Shown here one piece after another: positions 9,029-17,482 of a DNA stretch of 64,000 nt. The number at the start of each line of letters is the position of its first letter. Position 1 is the stretch's first letter. Origin of the DNA: CAYTPI01 sp964439625 (GTDB lineage: Bacteria > Chloroflexota > Anaerolineae > Aggregatilineales > UBA3940); the NCBI GenBank assembly GCA_964439625.1, contig CAYTPI010000020.1:1-64000 (forward strand), in the 5' to 3' direction. Below the pieces are notes generated by a model. The model did not search any database. It was given only the letters and a program-made list of their open reading frames with translations, and was not told the DNA's origin. The translations under genes and the position numbers were made by a program.

Positions 9029-10243
9029 TTACATCAATGCATGTGCAGATACTGCTCGGTAGTCCCTTAAGCGCGTTGTACCTGCCAAAGCAATGGCTGA
9101 TATTGCTGCCAACGCCATCAGCGGAATACCGTAGGACAATACCTGCTGCACACCAACTACTTCAGCAATATTACCTGCGACGGCTGCGCCAATACCACCT
9201 GCGATGAACGTCCAGCCAAGGACAACGCCAGTAATTAGGCCTGGCTTGGATGGAAAAAGCTCTTGCCCTAACAACAAGGTCAGTGGCAGGGAGGCATTCA
9301 ACATAAAACCAGAAGCCCCAGCTATCACCAGAAGCAGCCCACCGCCTGATGTGTTCCGAAACAGCACCAGAAACAACACTGCGATTGATAACGTCCCAAT
9401 GATGACGGTGAAACGCCCTACCCGATCAGCGAGAAAACCAGCCAAAAAAGCACCGAGGGCAGCAAACACAAAAAAGGAGGTCAATAATTGACCGCCAAAT
9501 TCCACGCCGTAGAGTTGTGGCAGAAAAACGTTATAAATTTGAAATGCTGCCTGGCGAAAAAAGATGACGCCAAACAACAAAATAACGGCAGCAACAGGAA
9601 GAAATATCGGACGCGGTGTCGTCTGCTTCGCAACGACTTCCGACACTTCTGAGGAGACATCTTGTGTTTGCTCCGGTTCGTAGCGCACTTTTGCCAGAGT
9701 AAGCAACAAGACGGGCATTGAAATGATAAGCCCAAACGTAAAGAGCAGTGTCCCGCTCGGGCCAAAGGTTGTCATCACAAGACTGCCAATCAACGGGCCA
9801 AGTGCAAAACCACCATTGCCACCAACCATAAACACCGACATCGAACTGCTGCGGTCAGCAGGTGTCGTCACCCGTGGAACGCCAGAAGCACCGGGTGGAT
9901 GGAAGGCACCCGACCCTAAGCCAGAAGCCGTCATCAGAATGAGGAAGACGAGATAATTATTTGCTAGACCAGAGACCGCTACGAACGATATTTGCCAAAA
10001 AATGCCCGCAATAGCTAACCAAGGGGCACGGCGGTTATCAGAGAGGAGGCCGAACACCGGCTGACTAAGTGATGCGCTGAGCGAGTAACCTAGTGCTAGA
10101 ATACCAACCTGCCCTTCTGTGAGTGCTAAAGGCGTGGTTTGAGCAGCGATCAAAATACTGACCATACCAGAGAATAAATCTGTACTGAAGTGCGCAAATG
10201 TCAGCGCAAGTAATTTGGCATTTCTGAATGGTGCCATCGCCAC
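9029..10243 (-). CDS. MFS transporter
   Basis: A 404-residue major facilitator with about 12 membrane helices. The layout (short N-terminus, Gly/Ala-rich helices, a charged central loop near residues 190-215, and D-R-V-G-R after the eighth or ninth helix, equivalent to the MFS A-type motif) resembles fosmidomycin-resistance-like and sugar-efflux carriers. Substrate cannot be assigned. The gene stands alone, divergent from the small gene at 10295. Confidence 0.82.
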   Translation of the reverse strand: MAMAPFRNAKLLALTFAHFSTDLFSGMVSILIAAQTTPLALTEGQVGILALGYSLSASLSQPVFGLLSDNRRAPWLAIAGIFWQISFVAVSGLANNYLVFLILMTASGLGSGAFHPPGASGVPRVTTPADRSSSMSVFMVGGNGGFALGPLIGSLVMTTFGPSGTLLFTFGLIISMPVLLLTLAKVRYEPEQTQDVSSEVSEVVAKQTTPRPIFLPVAAVILLFGVIFFRQAAFQIYNVFLPQLYGVEFGGQLLTSFFVFAALGAFLAGFLADRVGRFTVIIGTLSIAVLFLVLFRNTSGGGLLLVIAGASGFMLNASLPLTLLLGQELFPSKPGLITGVVLGWTFIAGGIGAAVAGNIAEVVGVQQVLSYGIPLMALAAISAIALAGTTRLRDYRAVSAHALM

Positions 10244-10294
10244 TTCCTTGTATATAGTTCAAGACAATGTTGAAGAGTATAGCAAAGCATTTGA

Positions 10295-10678
10295 TTGATA
10301 TCCGTGACAATATCAAGCGAAAACCAAGGACAAATCGAGTGGGAGCGGCGTAAAGCACAGATGCGTCATATACTGATTGAGGTTGCCCGCCGTGGTCAAA
10401 CAATTGCCTACAGCGAGCTTGCAGCAGAAGTCGGTTACCATCACCGGAACCGGCATTTTATGAAGATGCTGCTTCAAATTTGCCATGAGGAAATTGAACA
10501 AAAGCGCGGCAGACTATGCGCGTTAGTCGTCAGAAAATCAACAAGTATTCCCGGAAGTGGCTACTTTAGCTTTTCTGAAGCAACCGATGGCAGCGTGGCT
10601 GAGGCAGAAGAGATGTGGCGCACCGACCGCGATTGGGTGCAGAACTACTGGCAAACTCACACAGACCCAGTTGATTGA
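10295..10678 (+). CDS. Small protein of unknown function, winged-helix-like N-terminus
   Basis: A 127-residue soluble protein; start TTG at 10295 or GTG at 10304, neither with a clear ribosome-binding site. The first half (R-x-I-L-I-E-V-A-R-R-G-Q-T-I-A-Y-S-E-L-A-A-E-V-G) looks like a helix-turn-helix in which A-Y-S-E-L-A begins the recognition unit. The second half has a hydrophobic strand followed by V-V-R-K-S-T-x-x-P-G-x-G-Y-F, a compact conserved-looking signature, and an acidic C-terminus. I do not recognise the family. Its last 22 bases overlap the convergent GT2 gene. Confidence 0.6.
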   Translation: MISVTISSENQGQIEWERRKAQMRHILIEVARRGQTIAYSELAAEVGYHHRNRHFMKMLLQICHEEIEQKRGRLCALVVRKSTSIPGSGYFSFSEATDGSVAEAEEMWRTDRDWVQNYWQTHTDPVD

Positions 10679-11433
10679 CCAAGACCAGCAATTAACCGCC
10701 ACGTCACGAATTCATAGTAGGCCATGAAGAGACTTAGCCGGAATCCGTGAAACCCATCTCGGTAACCTTTGAGCGTCACAAAACGCCAAATGAACTGCCG
10801 AATTGGCAGCGTGATGTAGCGGTGCAGCCTAGCACGTTCGCCTGCATCATAACGGAGCTGAGCCTCAAATTGAATGTACTTACGCTGCTTGCGATGAAAT
10901 TGATCAACCGAGGCGTAATTATAGTGAAGCAGGGGGTGGCTCAAGTAACCTGCTTGACCATCCAACAAAACTTCTTCGTGCACAGGGCGCCTAGGATCAT
11001 AACGTGCGCTATTGCGGTGAAGTAGCCTTAATTGATGATCTGGGTACCAACCAGCCCCCAAGGTCAGCTTACCAAAAATGTAGTTGTGGCGGGGTATCCA
11101 CCAGCCGCGCAGCCTATCGCTCTCGGGGCTGTCCAGCACTCGGCGTATCTCAATATGGAGCTCGTCAGTCACACGCTCGTCGGCGTCGACAAAAAGTACC
11201 CAGCTCGTCTTAACCACTTTCAAAGCAGCGTCGCGCTGAGCGCCAAAGTTTTGAAAAGGATGTTGGCGCACTTCCGCACCAGCAGCCGCCGCAATGGCAC
11301 CGGTTTCATCGGTGCTAAATGAATCGAACACAAGAATATGGTCGGCCCAAGATATGGAAGCGATGCAATCAGCGATGTGCTGTGCCTCGTTATAAGTCAG
11401 AATAATTGCGGTAAGAAGTGGTTGTGTTGTCAT
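10657..11433 (-). CDS. Glycosyltransferase family 2, WaaE/KdtX-like
   Basis: A 258-residue cytoplasmic GT-A enzyme. It opens with the nucleotide-binding strand A-I-I-L-T-Y-N-E-A (residues 9-17) and has D-A-D-E near residue 91, the usual metal-binding site. The D-x-x-S-x-D-x-T segment and the later P-V-H-E stretch match WaaE/KdtX-type transferases that decorate lipid or surface glycans. Its ATG overlaps the stop of the upstream GT2 gene by 4 bases (ATGA), so both transferases are coupled and likely act on one glycan. Confidence 0.87.
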   Translation of the reverse strand: MTTQPLLTAIILTYNEAQHIADCIASISWADHILVFDSFSTDETGAIAAAAGAEVRQHPFQNFGAQRDAALKVVKTSWVLFVDADERVTDELHIEIRRVLDSPESDRLRGWWIPRHNYIFGKLTLGAGWYPDHQLRLLHRNSARYDPRRPVHEEVLLDGQAGYLSHPLLHYNYASVDQFHRKQRKYIQFEAQLRYDAGERARLHRYITLPIRQFIWRFVTLKGYRDGFHGFRLSLFMAYYEFVTWRLIAGLGQSTGSV

Positions 11434-12404
11434 TGCTGAGTTAACTGAATGACCTGCCGGTAAGCAGCGACGATTTCATCCTTACTAGCTTGTTGTTCAA
11501 CAGAAGTTTCATCAACCCGGCGTATTTTGTGGCGCATGCCCAGCCGGATAATACGTTGAGCGAACCACAGCTTGGCGGGATGGTAATGCTTCTTAAAAAG
11601 TGTTAAGCGTGCCTTCCACAGATTCGTCACCGAGCGCGGTTTGACCTGCCCGGTACTTTGCCCACCTAAATGAACAATATGGGCTGACGGCACCGTAACA
11701 ATCCGCCAGCCAGCCGCCCAGATGCGCATTGCCCAATCAATTTCTTCGCAATAGAGGTGATAGCGCTCGTCGAAGATACCTGTCTGCAGAAGAACATCTC
11801 GGCGCATTAGCCAGACAGCCCCCAACGGGAAATCTATCTCAAATGGTTTGCTGCCATTGTACAACTCTCGCGAGTAGCGCCCATTGAAACCGCTGTCGAT
11901 CAATCGATCTGGCAGCACATCTGCGAATAAGTCAATGATGAGCTGGGCTAAACCGGGAAACTTGAATCCCGCATGCTGAAAAGAGCCATCGCCAAACGTG
12001 AGGTTAGATCCAGCAACACCTGCATTCGCTTGAAGAAGACCTTCAAAAAGGTTAACAAGCGCATCTTCTGAGACAAGCGTATCCGGGTTGAGCAGCAATA
12101 CATACTCAGGAAGTTGGTCGGTCTTTACATTTGGCTGGTCGAAACCGAGTTTACGTAGTGCGACGTTGTTTCCAGCAGCAAAACCTAGGTTCGCATTAGG
12201 TTCCAACACGACAGTTTGCGGAAATGCTTTTCGAACAGCTTCTACCGTACCATCAGCCGAATCGTTATCAACTATATAAACCGTACTTTGCAATGACAGA
12301 GCATTAAGGGCAATATAAAGTGTATTAAGGCAGTCGAGCGTGAGCTGACGCACGTTCCACGTGACGATAACAACAGCTAGGCGGTCAGTAACGTTGAGCG
12401 TAAT
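11430..12404 (-). CDS. Glycosyltransferase family 2, rhamnosyltransferase-like, probable ATT start
   Basis: A GT-A enzyme resembling rhamnosyltransferases and GalNAc-type transferases. Using the first standard start (GTG at 12353) leaves 307 residues but removes the first beta strand. Reading upstream in the same frame gives L-A-V-V-I-V-T-W-N, the canonical GT2 N-terminus, with no ATG, GTG or TTG before the in-frame TAG at 12417-12419. An ATT at 12402-12404, about 9 bases after AGGGA, is the best start and gives 324 residues. D-N-D-S-A-D-G-T and L-N-P-D-T motifs are intact. It follows mscL (stop 12407-12409) by two bases and couples to the next GT2 gene. Confidence 0.8.
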   Translation of the reverse strand: MTLNVTDRLAVVIVTWNVRQLTLDCLNTLYIALNALSLQSTVYIVDNDSADGTVEAVRKAFPQTVVLEPNANLGFAAGNNVALRKLGFDQPNVKTDQLPEYVLLLNPDTLVSEDALVNLFEGLLQANAGVAGSNLTFGDGSFQHAGFKFPGLAQLIIDLFADVLPDRLIDSGFNGRYSRELYNGSKPFEIDFPLGAVWLMRRDVLLQTGIFDERYHLYCEEIDWAMRIWAAGWRIVTVPSAHIVHLGGQSTGQVKPRSVTNLWKARLTLFKKHYHPAKLWFAQRIIRLGMRHKIRRVDETSVEQQASKDEIVAAYRQVIQLTQQ

Positions 12405-12406
12405 CG

Positions 12407-12832
12407 CTATTCTTCCCTAAGTGTATCAGCGAGTTGTTCCAGCACCTTAACCAGACGCTCTTCAGTTGTTGGCTCGGCTGGCGTTTCTGGCTCAGGCTCT
12501 TCTTCGCGTTCCAACGAATTAACACCCTTTATCAACAGAAAAACCGAAAAAGCAATGATTAGAAAACTGATAACGTTGTTAACAAACAAACCGTAGTTAA
12601 TAGTCGCTGCACCAGCCTCTTGGGCAGCAGCGAGCGATTCGTAAGTACCGCCGGACAAGTTGATGTAAAGATTTGCAAAATCAACACCACCAAGCAATAA
12701 GCCCACTGGCGGCATAATAATATCGTTAACCAATGATTGAACAATGGTACCAAACGCCCCACCAATGATGACACCAACTGCCAAATCAACGACATTGCCG
12801 CGTTTAATAAATTCTGCAAATTCCTTAAACAT
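12407..12832 (-). CDS. mscL: Large-conductance mechanosensitive channel
   Basis: A 141-residue MscL homologue of normal length. The N-terminal F-A-x-x-G-N-V-V-D-L-A-V-G-V-I-I-G-G-A-F motif is the pore-lining first helix. A short periplasmic loop, a second membrane helix (about residues 80-105) and a Pro/Glu-rich cytoplasmic tail follow. The homopentamer opens under membrane tension and releases solutes during hypo-osmotic shock. It is followed within two bases by the GT2 gene with the unusual start. Confidence 0.95.
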   Translation of the reverse strand: MFKEFAEFIKRGNVVDLAVGVIIGGAFGTIVQSLVNDIIMPPVGLLLGGVDFANLYINLSGGTYESLAAAQEAGAATINYGLFVNNVISFLIIAFSVFLLIKGVNSLEREEEPEPETPAEPTTEERLVKVLEQLADTLREE

Positions 12833-12862
12833 TACTTCTATCCTTAGGTGGTGAGTATAAAC

Positions 12863-13822
12863 CTATTCTGCCAGTTCGATTAGATCAACCCCGGCAGACT
12901 CAAGTAGAATCTTGAGATCATCGTAATCTGTCTCACTAACAACAACCAGATCATCAGCAGCATGGATATCTGCAATGATATCCGTGTTATTACGAAGAAG
13001 GTCACGCAGGAGCGCCGACACACCAAGATCAAGCCGCGACGAAACGACGATGGCATCGTTCGGCACTGGCGGTAGTATTTCCAACACGCGGATGGCTTCC
13101 GGATCGATACTGGTCGTCTCTTGCTCTGCTCCGACTGCTGTGGCCCCCACGTCGCAGGTAAAGTTAAAGACGCGTTCAATCACTTCTTGATCATCCTCCA
13201 CAGTGACGACGCTGTTGAGTTGGGTTAGTGGGTCTAGTTCAGCCTCCCGAATGCGTAATGATGGGACAATCCAACCAGAGATTGATTCCGGATCTGTTCG
13301 GCAGAAATCCTGCGCGGCAAACGCTGAGACCGCAGCGATGCCACGGGCAGTTGCTGTGATTAATTGGCTCTGGGTGAACGGCTCGCCAGCCTCTTCCAGC
13401 AAATAGAGCGGCTCGCCGCATCCGCGCTCAACAGCAGCAATTGCTGTGATGGCATCCATCGTCACGACATCGACTTCACCTGCACAAAGATCAACCAGCG
13501 TTCCAGCTGAGGCTTCAACTGCCTCAACAGAGAAAATCAACGTCGGTTCGGTCTCATTAAAATTTCCGACTAGAGTGTCAGCACGGGCACTACTCCCGGA
13601 TGCTTCGGTCACGAAACGCAGAGTCAGTGGGTTCTCTTCGCTGCCGGGTGGCGGTGCCGTCGGCAGGGGTGGCAGCGGGGTAGCATTCGGAATGCGGGTT
13701 GGGATCACAACACCTTGGCTAACGTCTTCAGCAACTCGTGACCCACCTGCACAGGCTAGGGCAGTAGCCCCTAATAGACAGACGACCCAAACAAAAGGCC
13801 GATATGTTTGAAATTGCAGCAT
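12863..13822 (-). CDS. PstS-like periplasmic-binding-type lipoprotein
   Basis: A 319-residue lipoprotein with lipobox Cys24 and a short Pro-rich linker. The body resembles class II solute-binding proteins of the phosphate/molybdate type: an early T-E-A-S-G-S-S stretch, alternating strands and helices, and a late V-V-S-S-R region. No permease or ATPase is adjacent, so transport function is uncertain and a sensory or scavenging role is equally possible. Four internal Cys are present, which is more than usual for such proteins. Confidence 0.68.
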   Translation of the reverse strand: MLQFQTYRPFVWVVCLLGATALACAGGSRVAEDVSQGVVIPTRIPNATPLPPLPTAPPPGSEENPLTLRFVTEASGSSARADTLVGNFNETEPTLIFSVEAVEASAGTLVDLCAGEVDVVTMDAITAIAAVERGCGEPLYLLEEAGEPFTQSQLITATARGIAAVSAFAAQDFCRTDPESISGWIVPSLRIREAELDPLTQLNSVVTVEDDQEVIERVFNFTCDVGATAVGAEQETTSIDPEAIRVLEILPPVPNDAIVVSSRLDLGVSALLRDLLRNNTDIIADIHAADDLVVVSETDYDDLKILLESAGVDLIELAE

Positions 13823-13890
13823 TATTGAGTCACCTGTCGGTTAGATATGGCTTGAAGTAGACACATGTTACTGACCTGCTAATAAGTTCG

Positions 13891-15186
13891 CTAATCCTCA
13901 GCAGGGACGATCTCGATTGATTTCGGATCGACGCGGTTGTTGAGTGGTGCGATACCCACATCCTCGTGGATTAACCCAGCCCAAAATTCCTGCGGATTGC
14001 GCGACTCAACAATCTCAGTAAGGCGAATACCCCCTGTAATAACAGCACGCTCTCCGGGCATTAAATAGAGTTGCCGGTTGCCACGGGCGTCCTCAATGAC
14101 GGTCAGCGAACTTTCGTCGCCCAAAGCCCAACGCCATGGATAATCCGTCAGGCACGTTTGGCAGTGGATACCCACACGCCATGCGCCGGACTGTTCAAAG
14201 TAGCCCGTACTTGAGAAGAGGTCGGTTTGGTCGTAGATAAAGCCTGGTTCAGGGCCTGTGGTGCGGATAGGCGAGTCGCCATAGTTTTCTACCGTAATCT
14301 CGAACATCAGAACATCACCCTGAATAATTGTCTCCGATGAAACGCGCAGCGTATCCCCACCCGGCTGCCCAACAATCTCAGCGAGGGGAATACCGCCGCG
14401 TTCGATTGTCAAGGCTGCGGTGCGTTCAACACGCTGACCCTCGTCATCGACGGCGGTCGCCACAACCATGTAACTGCCATCGGGTGGTGGGTTCGAGCCA
14501 TTATCAATGCCGCCATCGTACTCAAAGCTATGACGCCCTGCCTCACCCGGTAAACGACGATCTTGAAATTCAGGAATATAGATGCGATTGTTGTTCTCAT
14601 CGACTAGGTAAACCGTTAATTCAGCAGGTTTCGGCACAAATACGTTGATTTCAACACGGTCGTCAATGCCATCCTGGTTAGGTGTAAAGACATCAGGCGA
14701 AACGGTGAACTCAAACAAGTCAGGTAATTCAGAGTCACCACCGTCAATCACAAGTCTGCCCTCACGCGTAAATGTTTCTCCGGTGGCTGTATCCGTCGCC
14801 TCTACCCCCCAAAGGTAATCACCGTCAGGCAATAAGCGTGCTGTAGGGACGCCGCCAACAACTTCACTAGGCAGAACAAAGCCATCTACAATCCCGCTAA
14901 ACAGAACACTGTAATCACCTTTAGGACGTATTTCTTCTTCGCGGAAGTAGTGACGCTGACCAGCTTGATCCTCAAAATAGATCGATACCAATGCTTCGCG
15001 ACGGAGTTCATAATCAATCCGAGTGACATCAGCATCACGGTCGGCATTGGGAGAGATTTCATCGAGTGACAGACTTGCATTGATAATCACATCCCCACGC
15101 GGTTGGCTAACACCAAACACCACGGCGATAACGGCTACCACAATAGAGACAGCAATGATTCCGATTAGGGGCCGATAAAGCTGCAA
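13891..15186 (-). CDS. Membrane-anchored FlgD-like Ig-domain protein
   Basis: A 431-residue exported protein starting at TTG (AAGGA upstream) with one N-terminal hydrophobic anchor (about residues 8-28). Two segments carry the S/T-P-N-x-D-x-x-x-D motif seen in FlgD-type Ig repeats and gliding-motility C-terminal domains: S-P-N-A-D-R-D-A-D near residue 45 and T-P-N-Q-D-G-I-D-D near residue 168. P-D-G-x-Y-x-x-x-V turns near 134 and 232 end each repeat. A Cys pair (H-C-Q-T-C) lies near residue 345. Likely an extracellular structural or adhesion protein; function unknown. Confidence 0.65.
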   Translation of the reverse strand: MQLYRPLIGIIAVSIVVAVIAVVFGVSQPRGDVIINASLSLDEISPNADRDADVTRIDYELRREALVSIYFEDQAGQRHYFREEEIRPKGDYSVLFSGIVDGFVLPSEVVGGVPTARLLPDGDYLWGVEATDTATGETFTREGRLVIDGGDSELPDLFEFTVSPDVFTPNQDGIDDRVEINVFVPKPAELTVYLVDENNNRIYIPEFQDRRLPGEAGRHSFEYDGGIDNGSNPPPDGSYMVVATAVDDEGQRVERTAALTIERGGIPLAEIVGQPGGDTLRVSSETIIQGDVLMFEITVENYGDSPIRTTGPEPGFIYDQTDLFSSTGYFEQSGAWRVGIHCQTCLTDYPWRWALGDESSLTVIEDARGNRQLYLMPGERAVITGGIRLTEIVESRNPQEFWAGLIHEDVGIAPLNNRVDPKSIEIVPAED

Positions 15187-15254
15187 AACCTGTGTCCTTA
15201 CGTTCGAGTAAAACGGCTGTCAGTCTAGCAGAGAGGCTAGCACGTGGCAAAACA

Positions 15255-17159
15255 TCAGCGTACTGTGACGGTTCCAAAAGGCGCGCAATCACCTTCGCCA
15301 TCAAAAGTAACCCGTTCTTGCGAGTCTGCGTTATAAAGACCGGCACACAGTAGATAATCACCGGGGTCGGCTGGTAACATGAACACCCGTCTATCAATGA
15401 TAATTTCGTCTGGCTCCCAAGTGAATGTGGGCCGCAAGCCATTTGCAGGCAAGCCGTCACTCTGAGCGACGGGTACTTGCTCATCCGTTGCTAACAAGTG
15501 GACAAATGCAATCAGGTTACGTTCAATTGGTGTCGATGTTTTCCACTCCAGATGCAGTTGCAGGAGCGTTGCCCCAGGCTCTGGCTCTTCAACAAGTGGG
15601 GCGCACAACGAGATACTATCATCATCGAATGTATAGCAATCACGTTCAGTTGGCTCTGGCGCTGCTGGCAGGAAAGGCGTTAGTTGATTTTCACCGAACC
15701 ACTCTGACCCAGCTGTGGCAGCATTCTCTAGCAACCAAACGCCAACGTCATTAGATGGTGTCTCAGCAGCAATTTGGTAAGTTAACAGCCAGGTTTGGTC
15801 ATGCGTCGTCAGAATTGAGTCGATTTGTGCGCCAAATTGGTCAGAGTCAAAGAAACTCGGATAATACGTTGGCCTATTGGAAGTTGGTGACAAATAGGCT
15901 TCTACCATCCCAGGCTGCCATGAGTAACTGTAAATTAATGCATCATCAGGCCCCAAATGCTCCTCTAAATGAGCAACTGCCTCTCGAAGATCAAGTTGTG
16001 GGTTTGGCAAACCATAAACACCTGCCAACCCGGCTACGAATAGCGTGGCGATACCAATCGAGAAAGCTGCTTGGGCGTATCGATAAGCCGGTTGTGTATC
16101 CCGCGTGAGCATCAAGACGGCGGCAATAAATAGTCCGGGCGAAAGATAAAGGATAAAGCGTGGGAAAAAGAAGGGCATAAATCGTTGGACAGCAAACCCC
16201 AAGACCAATGGCCAAAACAACCAAGCGCCCAGCACCCAGCGAACGCCTTTCTTTTGAACCATACTGACGCCCATGAAACTGACGAGCAAAAAGGCAGAGC
16301 CAATAGCAAGATCAACAGTGGGCCCAGCAATTAATTCTGTGAGCATGTCGTCAAGGAATGCAGTCAAGGGTTGACCGGTGTGCCCTTCAGCTTCAATCGC
16401 AGATTGCGTTCCAGCCAGGGCACGGTCAGCAGTAGCGAGCACCCATGGCATCCACGCGCCGACGGCGGCAAGCTGCGCCCCCACCCAAAACAAAGCAGCG
16501 GCAGGTATAGCTGCGGCCTCTGGGCGTTTATGTTGATAATTGATAAGCCAACCGAGCATCCAAAAATTAATGGTAACCAACATCAGGATACTTAAATAAT
16601 GGGAGCCAAAAGCAATCAAAGCGGGCAACCAAATAGCCAATATCACTGCTGCGCGCTGTCGCCCCGTCTGCGGTAATCGAGACTGTGTTTTGCCCAGTGG
16701 AAATAGACGCAGCCACAATAATGCCAGTATCAATAAACAAAACTGTACAAGGGTGTAGGCTTTTGCCTCCCGACTGAAAAACACCTGTACGGGTGCAAAG
16801 GCCATCATTAATGATGCCGCGGTGGCAACACGAGGACGAAACTGCAGCGCACGTACGATGGCGTAGACTGTTACAACACTTAAGACGCCGAATATCACGC
16901 TGACGTAGCGCGCAGCAAAAGCCGTCACACCAAAAAAATGCATCAGCATCCCAAGTAATGCCCGGTAGGCTGGCGGGTTGGTGTCGTCGAAGAGACGTGT
17001 GACTGCTGCTAAGTCACTAAGCGGAATAATACCAAACGTAATACTAACCCCTTCATCAAACCAAAGAGCAAGGGCATCAAGCTGCCACAGTCTCAATTGG
17101 TAAGCTGCAACGGTGACGAGGATGAAGAGCGGCAAAGTTTTATAGTAGCGTCCACGCAT
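15255..17159 (-). CDS. GT-C family membrane glycosyltransferase (GT39/ArnT-like)
   Basis: A 634-residue membrane protein with about 10-12 helices. The first extracytoplasmic loop carries the GT-C signature W-F-D-E-G (Asp35-Glu36), the predicted catalytic acid pair of the ArnT/PMT type. A soluble beta-rich C-terminal domain (about residues 500-634) with Cys residues follows the last helix. Such enzymes move a sugar from a polyprenyl-phosphate donor to a glycan, lipid or protein on the outer face. Acceptor and sugar are unknown. It is divergent from the tyrA gene and followed by the FlgD-like gene after 68 bases. Confidence 0.82.
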   Translation of the reverse strand: MRGRYYKTLPLFILVTVAAYQLRLWQLDALALWFDEGVSITFGIIPLSDLAAVTRLFDDTNPPAYRALLGMLMHFFGVTAFAARYVSVIFGVLSVVTVYAIVRALQFRPRVATAASLMMAFAPVQVFFSREAKAYTLVQFCLLILALLWLRLFPLGKTQSRLPQTGRQRAAVILAIWLPALIAFGSHYLSILMLVTINFWMLGWLINYQHKRPEAAAIPAAALFWVGAQLAAVGAWMPWVLATADRALAGTQSAIEAEGHTGQPLTAFLDDMLTELIAGPTVDLAIGSAFLLVSFMGVSMVQKKGVRWVLGAWLFWPLVLGFAVQRFMPFFFPRFILYLSPGLFIAAVLMLTRDTQPAYRYAQAAFSIGIATLFVAGLAGVYGLPNPQLDLREAVAHLEEHLGPDDALIYSYSWQPGMVEAYLSPTSNRPTYYPSFFDSDQFGAQIDSILTTHDQTWLLTYQIAAETPSNDVGVWLLENAATAGSEWFGENQLTPFLPAAPEPTERDCYTFDDDSISLCAPLVEEPEPGATLLQLHLEWKTSTPIERNLIAFVHLLATDEQVPVAQSDGLPANGLRPTFTWEPDEIIIDRRVFMLPADPGDYLLCAGLYNADSQERVTFDGEGDCAPFGTVTVR

Positions 17160-17482
17160 GCTGCGAGTATAGCTTGCATGCGTCGGCTGTCACAATCATC
17201 TAAGTGCACTAAGGCAATCGTCGTAAAATTTGGTTACCCGTGGCTTCGGCCACGGGCTAGCAGTAAGAACGAGCGCCGTATTAGAACAAAATAATCGCGT
17301 CGGAAGCTCAGGCAAACGTTTGAGACGCCTCAGTAATAAGTATGGGCGGAGATTAATGCCCGACCATAGAAGCGTTTGATACGATTGCCCTGCTCTCGTG
17401 CACTAAATGACCTTGCAATTCCCTAAGGGATACAGCATGATTGTGGAGTCGAAATTCACAACGTTACAAACATGGAGCATGC
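17160..17482. promoter_or_regulatory. Divergent intergenic region with UUCG hairpin
   Basis: This 323-base gap separates the divergent GT-C and tyrA genes and must hold both promoters. A perfect 8-bp hairpin with a TTCG tetraloop lies at 17237-17256. A second GGGC/GCCC stem lies near 17344-17361. The 9-mer GTGCACTAA occurs twice, at 17204 and 17398. GGAG at 17474-17477 is the ribosome-binding site for the ATG at 17483. I see no T-box motif and no leader peptide rich in Phe or Tyr codons. Confidence 0.45.
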
